Below the pieces are notes generated by a model, which had not been told where the DNA came from, made no database searches, and worked only from the letters and a program-made list of their open reading frames with translations. Shown in pieces: positions 1 to 5,843 of a DNA stretch of 6,414 nucleotides. How positions within the stretch are numbered: the stretch's first letter is position 1; every line of letters begins with the position of its first letter. The stretch is from Actinomycetes bacterium (GTDB lineage: Bacteria; Actinomycetota; Actinomycetes; Actinomycetales; Cellulomonadaceae), in assembly GCA_023460255.1 (NCBI GenBank), contig JAEWQZ010000359.1, positions 1 through 6,414 on the forward strand, given 5' to 3'. Made by a program: the position numbers and the translations under genes.

Positions 1-41
1 GCCGCAGCCGCAGCCGCAGCCCACGCCGTAGCCGGTCGGGC
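1..41. repeat. Short gccgca tandem repeat at window edge
   Basis: The first 21 bases are about 3.5 copies of the hexamer gccgca. The stretch lies just beyond the stop codon of the iron-exporter-like gene. One plus-strand frame reads Pro-Gln repeats ending at a TAG at 29-31, so this could be the tail of a convergent gene. The opposite strand reads alternating Gly-Cys. Too little sequence is visible to choose, and it may simply be low-complexity GC-rich DNA. Confidence 0.3.
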
Positions 42-1133
42 CTACGCGACGGTGGTGCCGAAGGCGGCCCCGAGGCCGTAGGTGACCGCCGCGGCGCCGA
101 GGCCGATCGCCAGCTGACGCAGCGCCCGGCGCACCGGCGGCCCCCCGCTGATGAGCCCGACGAACGCACCGGTGATCATCAGCGCGAGGCCGACAGCCAC
201 CAGGGCGACCGCGAGCGCGGCCGTGCCGCCGAGGCCGAACACGTACGGCAGCACGGGGATGATCGCGCCGGTCGCGAAGAAGCAGAACGACGAGATCGCC
301 GCACCCCACGCGGTGCCGACGGCCTCGTGCGGGTCGACGTCCGGGTCGGTGTCCGCGTGGAACCGCCGGCTCGCCGAGCCGAGCGTGACGATGTCGGCCA
401 TCACCTCGTCGGCGTGCGCCTGGGCCTCGTCGGCGCCCATCCCGCGGGCGCGGTAGACGAGCGCGAGCTCGTTGACGTCGACGTCGAGGTCCGGCAGGGC
501 GTCGGCCGCGTCGGGGCTCGGCGTGGAGGCGGCGAGCAGCTCGCGCTGCGAGCGCACGGAGATGAACTCCCCGGCACCCATCGACAGCGCACCGGCGAGG
601 AGGCCGGCCAGCCCGGTGAGGAGGACGTGGCCCCGGTCGACGCCGGCCGCGGCGACGCCCATGATCAGCGCCACGTTCGAGACGAGCCCGTCGTTTGCCC
701 CGAACACGGCGGCCCGGAAGCTTCCCGCCAGCCGGTTGCGGCCGCGGGTGGCCAGGGCCCGCACCACCTCGGCGTGGATCCGCTCGTCGGCGGCCATGCT
801 CGGAGTCGCGTCGGCGTCCGCCTCGTACGTGGCGCGCACCTCGGCCCGCTGCGCGAGCGCCAGCACGAACACCGAGCCGAAGCGTCGCGCGAGCAGCGCC
901 AGCACCTGGAACCGGGGGCCCGGCCGGGGCAGACGCCCCACCTGGTCACCGAGCAGGGCCTGCCAGTGCGCCGCGTGCCGCCCCTCGGCGTCGGCGAGCG
1001 CGAGGAGGATCTCGCGCTCCTCGCCGTCCTTGCGGCGCGCCAGGTCGCGGTAGACGCTCGCCTCGGCGATCTCGTCGGCCAGGTAGCGCCGCCAGCGGCG
1101 CAGGTCCGCGGAGGTCGGCGAAGCGGTGCTCAT
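42..1133 (-). CDS. Ferritin-like/VIT1 fusion protein, probable MbfA-type iron exporter
   Basis: A 363-residue protein with two parts. Residues about 10-130 form a ferritin-like (rubrerythrin-type) helical domain with two ExxH motifs (E50-H53 and E117-H120) and further acidic candidates at E21, E24, E98 and E104, as expected of a diiron site. Residues about 140-363 form a VIT1/CCC1 domain with roughly five membrane helices (about 145-163, 168-190, 275-297, 302-325, 337-358). The VIT signature ANDGLVS (146-152) and SMGAGEF (184-190) supply D148 and M185, matching known metal-path positions, and the loop between helices 2 and 3 carries E222, E236, H240 and E243. Known relatives with this fusion (MbfA) export ferrous iron across the cytoplasmic membrane and protect against iron and peroxide stress; export here is inferred. 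The frame stays open far upstream, so the ATG was chosen because the ferritin-like homology begins there; only a weak AGG lies upstream. It follows metF on the same strand after 74 bases and may be cotranscribed with it. Confidence 0.88.
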   Translation of the reverse strand: MSTASPTSADLRRWRRYLADEIAEASVYRDLARRKDGEEREILLALADAEGRHAAHWQALLGDQVGRLPRPGPRFQVLALLARRFGSVFVLALAQRAEVRATYEADADATPSMAADERIHAEVVRALATRGRNRLAGSFRAAVFGANDGLVSNVALIMGVAAAGVDRGHVLLTGLAGLLAGALSMGAGEFISVRSQRELLAASTPSPDAADALPDLDVDVNELALVYRARGMGADEAQAHADEVMADIVTLGSASRRFHADTDPDVDPHEAVGTAWGAAISSFCFFATGAIIPVLPYVFGLGGTAALAVALVAVGLALMITGAFVGLISGGPPVRRALRQLAIGLGAAAVTYGLGAAFGTTVA

Positions 1134-1207
1134 GACGCCAAGCCTGCCACCCGCCGGCCGGTCGACATGGGACGCAGGTCGGCCCCGTACCCTGCCGCGC
1201 GACCGCC

Positions 1208-2164
1208 TCAGCGCGCCTGCGCCCCCGGGGCGTGCCCGGCGGTCCGACGACGCAGGTGCAGACCGCCGAGGAGCTGGCTGACCGCCGCGTGCTGGTTGAA
1301 GGTGTACAGGTGCACGCCGGGCGCACCCGCCTCGAGCACCCGCCGCACGAGCCCGACGCCGAGGCGCAGCCCGACCTGCGAGCGCTCCTCCCCCTCCGTC
1401 GTGTCGAGCCGGACCAGGACCGACGGCGGCACCGGGACGCCGCTGATCTCCTGGAGGCGGCGCAGCCGCGCGGGGTCCGCGAGCGGCACGATGCCGGGCA
1501 CGATCGGGATGGTCACGCCGGCGGCGCGCGCCGCGGCGACGTACTCGCCGTACACCTGGGGGTCGAAGAAGACCTGCGTGATCGCGTAGTCCGCGCCGGC
1601 GGTCTCCTTCGCGAGGAGCGCACGGATGTCGTCGCCGTCCTCCACCGGGGGCGCGGGCGGCGCCGTCCACGCCGCCGAGGGGGTGGCCGCGACCCCGATG
1701 CTGAGCGGCTCGTCGAGCTCGCCGGCCAGCTCGCGCAGCCGCGCGACGAGCTCGCTGCCGCTGGCCAGCCCGTCCGGGTGCGGCTGCCACTGCGGCACGC
1801 CCCGGGGCGGGTCGCCGCGCAGGGCGAGCAGGTCGCGCACGCCGTCCTCGAGGAACCCCTCGGCGACGCGACGGACGTCGTCCCACGGGGCACCGACGCA
1901 GGTCAGGTGCGCGACGACCGGCGCACCCGTCGTCGCGCGCACCCACCTGACGACCTCACGCGACGTCTCCCGCGTGGTGCCCGACGCCCCGTACGTGACG
2001 GACACGAAGTCCGGACGCGTCTCGACGAGGCGCTCGACCGTCGCCTTGAGGGCCGTCATGCCCGCCTCGGTGCGCGGAGGGTAGAGCTCGAAGGACACCG
2101 TCGGTGCTGCGCCCGCCTGGCTCAGCCGCGCGGCGACCCCGGAGGGTCCTCGGACACCCGTCAC
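1208..2164 (-). CDS. metF: Methylenetetrahydrofolate reductase (MTHFR)
   Basis: A 318-residue cytosolic flavoprotein that reduces 5,10-methylenetetrahydrofolate to 5-methyltetrahydrofolate, the methyl donor for methionine synthesis. Visible family motifs are FELYPPRT (25-32, with E26 matching the E. coli catalytic Glu28), VTYGASG (56-62), HLTCVG (86-91), ALRGDPP (114-120, with D118 matching Asp120 near the flavin), ADYAITQVFFD (191-201, with Q197) and PIVPGIVPL (220-228). The C-terminal HLYTFNQ (285-291) also fits. The length suits the single-domain bacterial form without the eukaryotic regulatory domain. The GTG start was chosen because a GGAG lies nine bases upstream; a further in-frame GTG at 2224 has no evident ribosome site and would add 20 basic, low-complexity residues. 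The usual YPExHP motif is replaced by ATPSAAW (160-166), followed by a Pro-rich stretch. The gene is divergent from the FKBP lipoprotein gene, and the iron-exporter-like gene follows it. Confidence 0.93.
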   Translation of the reverse strand: MTGVRGPSGVAARLSQAGAAPTVSFELYPPRTEAGMTALKATVERLVETRPDFVSVTYGASGTTRETSREVVRWVRATTGAPVVAHLTCVGAPWDDVRRVAEGFLEDGVRDLLALRGDPPRGVPQWQPHPDGLASGSELVARLRELAGELDEPLSIGVAATPSAAWTAPPAPPVEDGDDIRALLAKETAGADYAITQVFFDPQVYGEYVAAARAAGVTIPIVPGIVPLADPARLRRLQEISGVPVPPSVLVRLDTTEGEERSQVGLRLGVGLVRRVLEAGAPGVHLYTFNQHAAVSQLLGGLHLRRRTAGHAPGAQAR

Positions 2165-2173
2165 GTCGTCTCG

Positions 2174-2177
2174 CTCC
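2174..2177 (-). promoter_or_regulatory. Ribosome binding site of metF
   Basis: GGAG on the minus strand, nine bases before the GTG at 2164. This match decides between the start at 2164 and the longer GTG start at 2224, which lacks a comparable site. Confidence 0.55.
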
Positions 2178-2230
2178 GTCCTCGCCACCACCGGCCGCCT
2201 CCGCGGGCCGCTCCGTCGCCGCACGACGCG

Positions 2231-2248
2231 CCGGGGCGCCGCCCCCGG
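2231..2248. other. Inverted repeat in the metF leader
   Basis: CCGGGG at 2231-2236 is complementary to CCCCGG at 2243-2248, giving a six-pair all-GC stem with a six-base loop. It would lie in the 5' untranslated region of metF if transcription starts near the TATCGT at 2260-2265. In such GC-rich DNA a stem of this size can arise by chance, and I recognise no riboswitch class. Confidence 0.25.
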
Positions 2249-2259
2249 ACGGCGGCCTC

Positions 2260-2265
2260 ACGATA
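2260..2265 (-). promoter_or_regulatory. Possible -10 element for metF
   Basis: TATCGT read on the minus strand is one of the few AT-containing hexamers in this divergent intergenic region and resembles an actinobacterial -10 box. No convincing -35 element sits about 17 bases upstream. It would give a leader of roughly 90 bases before the GTG at 2164. Confidence 0.25.
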
Positions 2266-2348
2266 GCGGGCGGCGCAGGACCCGCCGTGGGCGATCCGTC
2301 CCATGGACGTACGGAATGTCCGGTGCACGGGCGCACAGGTGGACGACG

Positions 2349-2354
2349 TAGGCT
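2349..2354 (+). promoter_or_regulatory. Possible -10 element for the FKBP lipoprotein gene
   Basis: TAGGCT on the plus strand, 44 bases before the GTG start, resembles actinobacterial -10 boxes of the TANNNT type. The expected -35 position holds no good TTGAC match, so the assignment rests on the hexamer and its distance from the start codon. The rest of the 2165-2398 intergenic region shows no gene I can support. Confidence 0.3.
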
Positions 2355-2386
2355 GCCCCGGGCCCCTGCGACGGGCCACCCCTACC

Positions 2387-2391
2387 GGAGG
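2387..2391 (+). promoter_or_regulatory. Ribosome binding site of the FKBP lipoprotein gene
   Basis: A full GGAGG seven bases before the GTG at 2399. It fixes the start there and excludes the upstream in-frame ATG at 2303, which has no such site and would bury the signal peptide behind 32 residues. Confidence 0.85.
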
Positions 2392-2398
2392 ACCGATC

Positions 2399-3370
2399 GT
2401 GCGCCGACCCCTGCTGACCGTCACCGCCCTCGCCGCGACGCTGGTGCTCGCGGGCTGCGGCGACGAGGCGGAACCGTCCACCACGCCGACGCCCACCCCG
2501 ACGCCGTCGGCCACGGCCGGCGACAACTACAACGCCGAGCCGACCGCGGAGGACGTCGCGGCGCTCGAGGCCGTGACCGTCGAGGGGGCCGTCGGCGCGG
2601 AGCCGACCGTCACGTTCGAGACGCCGTTCGACGTGTCCGCGTCGGTCGCCCGGATCGACGTGCCGGGCACGGGTGACGTGCTCGAGACCGGGCAGATGCT
2701 CGTCGTGGACTTCGTCGTGCTCGACGGCGCGTCGGGCGACCCGATCGCCTCGACGTGGGAGCAGCAGGCGCCGCAGACCTTCGCGCTCGGCGACCCGACG
2801 CTGCCGGCCGCGATGAACGACGTGCTCGCCGACCAGCAGGTCGGCGTCCGCTTCCTCGTCGGCGTGCCGCCGGCCCAGGCGGTCGACGGCCAGGCGTCGG
2901 CGGCCTCGATCATCGTGTTCGAGGTCGTCTCCACGGTGCCCGGGCGCGCGACCGGGACGGCCGTCGAGCCCCCCGCAGGCCTGCCCCAGGTCACGCTCGC
3001 CGACGACGGCACCCCCTCCGTCGAGATCGGCGACGCCGCGGAGCCCACGTCGCTGGTCGCCGAGACGCTGATCCGCGGCGAGGGCCCGGAGGTGGTCGTC
3101 GGCGACCTCCTCACCGTCCACTACACGGGGTGGCTCTGGGACGGCACCTCGTTCGACTCGTCCTGGGGCGGCACGCCCCTGCAGACGGTGATCGGCGCCG
3201 GGCAGGTCATCCCCGGCTGGGACCAGGGCCTCGTCGGGCAGACGGTGGGCAGCCAGGTGCTCCTGGTCATCCCCGCCGAGCTCGGCTACGGCGAGGAGGG
3301 CACCGGGTCCATCCCGGGCGGTGCGACGCTCGTCTTCGTCGTCGACATCCTCGCCGCCGGCTCCGCCTGA
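2399..3370 (+). CDS. Lipoprotein with FKBP-type peptidyl-prolyl isomerase domain
   Basis: A 323-residue lipoprotein expected to act on the outer face of the membrane, where FKBP domains interconvert cis and trans prolyl bonds and help secreted proteins fold. Residues 1-19 are a signal peptide (Arg2-Arg3, then a hydrophobic core) ending in the lipobox LAGC with the lipidated Cys20, followed by a Thr-Pro-rich linker to about residue 40. Residues about 66-180 resemble an FKBP fold but lack the usual active-site aromatics and the YG loop. Residues about 218-318 are a canonical FKBP domain: VHYTG (240-244), DGTSFDSSW (248-256), VIPGWDQGL (270-278), ELGYGEEG (294-301) and LVFVVDIL (311-318). By comparison with human FKBP12 the pocket residues are Y242, F252, D253, V270, I271, W274, Y297 and F313, all present. 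The GTG start is set by a strong GGAGG and the signal peptide. It is transcribed away from metF and towards the GH94 operon. Client proteins are unknown. Confidence 0.92.
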   Translation: MRRPLLTVTALAATLVLAGCGDEAEPSTTPTPTPTPSATAGDNYNAEPTAEDVAALEAVTVEGAVGAEPTVTFETPFDVSASVARIDVPGTGDVLETGQMLVVDFVVLDGASGDPIASTWEQQAPQTFALGDPTLPAAMNDVLADQQVGVRFLVGVPPAQAVDGQASAASIIVFEVVSTVPGRATGTAVEPPAGLPQVTLADDGTPSVEIGDAAEPTSLVAETLIRGEGPEVVVGDLLTVHYTGWLWDGTSFDSSWGGTPLQTVIGAGQVIPGWDQGLVGQTVGSQVLLVIPAELGYGEEGTGSIPGGATLVFVVDILAAGSA

Positions 3371-3389
3371 CGACGCCGCGGTCCCCGGC

Positions 3390-3413
3390 CGGCCGCCCCG
3401 TGCGGGGTGGCCG
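3390..3413. terminator. GC-rich hairpin between convergent genes, possible bidirectional terminator
   Basis: Bases 3390-3399 and 3404-3413 pair over ten positions, with one G-U pair, around the tetraloop GTGC. The hairpin fills much of the 43-base gap between the stop codons of the FKBP lipoprotein gene and the GH94 paralogue and abuts the latter. No T run follows on either strand, which is common for proposed terminators in high-GC actinobacteria but leaves termination unproven. Confidence 0.5.
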
Positions 3414-5843
3414 TCAGCCCATGCGGACGGTCACCACGGACCCGTCGCGCAGCAGCGCGTCGGGAGCGAGGCAACCGGGCTGGGCCACACCGTCGACGGC
3501 GAGCTCGGCGACGCCACGGCTGACGTGGGCGGGGTTGGTCACCTGGACCCGCACCCGCCGGCCGCGGAACGTGCGGACCATCTCGAAGCCGTCCCACGCG
3601 GCGGGCACGCACGGGTCGACGACGAGACCCTCGACCACCGGTCGCACGCCGAGCAGGTGCTGGGTCACCGCGACGTAGGTCCAGCTCGCGGTCCCCGTCA
3701 GCCACGGGTTGCGCGCCTGCCCGAAGCGGGGCGACGCCGGGCCGTGCGCGAACTGGCTGTACACGTACGGCTCGGCCTGGTGGACCTCCTGGTGGGGGTC
3801 CTCGGCGGCGTCGTCGCGGGCGGGCAGGTACGACCGGTAGTAGTCGTAGGCGCGGTCCCCCCGGCCGAGGGCCGCCTCGGCGACGATCGCCCACGAGTTC
3901 GCGTGGCAGAAGATGCCGCCGTTCTCCTTGTGGCCGGGCGGGAAGACGAGGAGCGAGAGCCCGATGCCCTCCATCGGCCGGGTGTGGGGCGGCGCGCAGA
4001 GGGCGACGCCGTGCTCCGTGGCGAGGTGCTCGTGCACCGCGTCCATCGCCCGCTCGGCCCGGTCGCGCGAGGTCGCGCCGGAGATCGCGGCCCAGACGTT
4101 CGGCTCGAGGTAGATGCGGCCCTCCTCGGCGGCGGACGAGCCGAGCGCCGCCCCGGTGGCGGAGATCCCGCGGATGAACCAGTCCCCGTCCCATGCCGCC
4201 TCGATCGCCGGCTCCAGGTCCGCGAGCCGCTCCGCGCACCAGCGCGCGTCGTCGTCGTGCCCGGCGGCGACCGCGAGCTCGTGGGTCACCCGCAGCCCGT
4301 TGGCCAGCAGGAACGTGGAGAACATGGACTCGCCGGTGGTCCCGAACTGGAGGCAGTCGTTCCAGTCGGCGGCCAGACCCTGGACGAGCCCGTTGGGCCC
4401 CCGGTGCGCGATGCTGAACTCCAGCGCGCGCCGCAGGTGCCCCAGCACCGTCGCCTCGCCGCGGTCGGCGAAGGGCAGCACGACGTCGAGGTAGCCCGGG
4501 TCCCCGGACTCGCCGACCACCGCGGCCACGGCGATCGGCAGCCAGAGCGCGTCGTCGGACCGGTACTCCTCCAGCGCGGGCGTGGGCTCGTGGCCCGGTG
4601 TGTGGGTGAGCGGCTTGACCAGGGGCAGCCCGCCGCCCTCGGCCGTCTGCGCGGTGAGCAGCATGTCCAGCCGCTCGCGCACGGCCGGCCCGATGGCGTG
4701 CGTCACCGCGAGGCAGTCCTGGGCCGTGTCGCGGTAGCCGAGGCCGTCCCGGTCGCCGGCCTCGACGAGCGAGACCCCACGGGACCAGCTGAAGGTCATG
4801 TGCGTCTGGTAGGCGTGCCAGACGTTGACCATCGAGTCCAGGGTGGGGTCCGGCGTGCGCACCTGGAGGGTGCCGAGCCGCTCGGCCCACTCGGCGCGCA
4901 CCGCCGCGAGCTCGGCCGCCAGCCGCTCCGGCGTCGCGTACTCGGCCATCACCTGGCGGCCGGGCGGCAGCGGGGGCTCGCCCGGCGGGGAGGCGACGCG
5001 GGGGCGCTCGTCCCGCCACGGCTCGTCCGGGTGCCCGACGCCGAGGCAGAAGATCACCTGCCGGCGCTCCCCGGGCGCCAGGTCGAGCCGGACGTGCAGG
5101 GTGGCGCACGCGTTGTCGCCGGTCGCCTCGCTGGCGCTGCACTCCCCGCGCTCGACGGCCAGCGGGTTCGCCTGCGTCCGGTACGGGCCGAGGAACGCGT
5201 CGCGGTCGGTGTCGAAGCCCACGACGTCGGCGCCCGCGACGGAGAACCACAGGTCGCTGTCCGCCTCACGGGTGGAGTTGCGCCGGTGGATCATCCCGTC
5301 GCGGTACCGCGCGACGACGACGTACTGGCTGTACTGGAGGTTCTCCAGGTCCTGCCGGTACGTCCACTCGTTCGCCAGCTCGGCGTAGGAGAAGACGGAG
5401 ATCGTGCGGCGCTCGGGGCCGGGGTTGTGCACCTCGAGCGACCAGTACTCGAAGGCCTGGCCCGCGGGGACGAAGCAGGTCAGCTCGCTGGCGATGCCCG
5501 CGTACTCCGCCTCGAACACCGAGTAGCCGAGCCCGTGGCGCACCCGCGCCCGGTACTGGTCCAGGGGCTTGCCGACGGGCTGCCACGACGCCGACCAGTA
5601 GTCGCCGGTGGCGTCGTCGCGCAGGTAGAGGTACCGGCCGGGCTCGTCGACGGGCATGCCGTTGAACCGCATCCGCAGCACGCGGCCCGTGCCCCCGGAC
5701 CGGTAGAACGAGTAGCCGCCGGCGTTCTGCGTGACGATGCCGCCGTACAGCCGCGAGCCCAGGTAGTTGATCCAGGACCGCGGGGTGTCCGGGCGCGTGA
5801 TGACGTACTCGCGCGCCTCGTCGTCGAAGTGCCCGTACCTCAC
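3414..5843 (-). CDS. GH94 disaccharide phosphorylase, diacetylchitobiose phosphorylase-like, specificity open
   Basis: A complete 809-residue glycoside hydrolase family 94 enzyme. Such enzymes cleave a beta-linked disaccharide with phosphate, by inversion, to alpha-sugar-1-phosphate plus free sugar in the cytoplasm; there is no signal peptide. The N-terminal beta-sandwich opens with the family start RYGHFDDEAREYVITRPDT (2-20). The alpha/alpha barrel carries GYRDTAQD (369-376) and ADWNDC (492-497), whose second Asp, D496, is the expected proton donor. KENGGIFCH (639-647), EPYVYSQF (691-698) and NPWLTG (712-717) follow. Compared with cellobiose phosphorylase, the acceptor-site Glu and Tyr are replaced (S630 and F634 by my alignment) while the Lys is kept (K639). 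YLYLRDD, DYWS.SWQPV, RDAFLGPYR, ANPLAVE and the VTVRMG ending recall Vibrio N,N'-diacetylchitobiose phosphorylase. Cellobionate or another glucoside is also possible. The GTG start overlaps the upstream phosphorylase stop as GTGA and begins exactly at the family N-terminus. Confidence 0.9.
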   Translation of the reverse strand: MRYGHFDDEAREYVITRPDTPRSWINYLGSRLYGGIVTQNAGGYSFYRSGGTGRVLRMRFNGMPVDEPGRYLYLRDDATGDYWSASWQPVGKPLDQYRARVRHGLGYSVFEAEYAGIASELTCFVPAGQAFEYWSLEVHNPGPERRTISVFSYAELANEWTYRQDLENLQYSQYVVVARYRDGMIHRRNSTREADSDLWFSVAGADVVGFDTDRDAFLGPYRTQANPLAVERGECSASEATGDNACATLHVRLDLAPGERRQVIFCLGVGHPDEPWRDERPRVASPPGEPPLPPGRQVMAEYATPERLAAELAAVRAEWAERLGTLQVRTPDPTLDSMVNVWHAYQTHMTFSWSRGVSLVEAGDRDGLGYRDTAQDCLAVTHAIGPAVRERLDMLLTAQTAEGGGLPLVKPLTHTPGHEPTPALEEYRSDDALWLPIAVAAVVGESGDPGYLDVVLPFADRGEATVLGHLRRALEFSIAHRGPNGLVQGLAADWNDCLQFGTTGESMFSTFLLANGLRVTHELAVAAGHDDDARWCAERLADLEPAIEAAWDGDWFIRGISATGAALGSSAAEEGRIYLEPNVWAAISGATSRDRAERAMDAVHEHLATEHGVALCAPPHTRPMEGIGLSLLVFPPGHKENGGIFCHANSWAIVAEAALGRGDRAYDYYRSYLPARDDAAEDPHQEVHQAEPYVYSQFAHGPASPRFGQARNPWLTGTASWTYVAVTQHLLGVRPVVEGLVVDPCVPAAWDGFEMVRTFRGRRVRVQVTNPAHVSRGVAELAVDGVAQPGCLAPDALLRDGSVVTVRMG
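5840..5843 (-). promoter_or_regulatory. GTGA stop-start overlap in the GH94 operon
   Basis: Read on the minus strand, the four bases GTGA contain the GTG start of the downstream GH94 gene and the TGA stop of the upstream cellobiose phosphorylase. No clear Shine-Dalgarno sequence precedes the GTG (only a GAG in GCCGAGCT), which fits translation by terminating ribosomes re-starting in place. Confidence 0.75.

Noticed and set aside
327..1589. A 420-codon plus-strand open frame over the iron-exporter-like gene and metF
   Set aside because: It runs antisense to both genes and encodes low-complexity sequence without recognisable domains.
1134..1946. Extension of the iron-exporter-like gene upstream to give a 634-residue protein
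   Set aside because: The added part is an out-of-frame shadow of metF on the same strand, rich in Arg, Ala and Gly; ferritin-like homology begins just after the ATG at 1133.
2165..2224. Longer metF start at the GTG at 2224
   Set aside because: No Shine-Dalgarno sequence precedes it and the extra residues are an Arg-rich run unlike MetF N-termini; the GTG at 2164 has GGAG nine bases upstream. Not fully excluded.
2303..2398. Earlier ATG start for the FKBP lipoprotein
   Set aside because: It would place 32 polar residues before the signal peptide and has no good ribosome site, whereas the GTG at 2399 follows GGAGG at ideal spacing.
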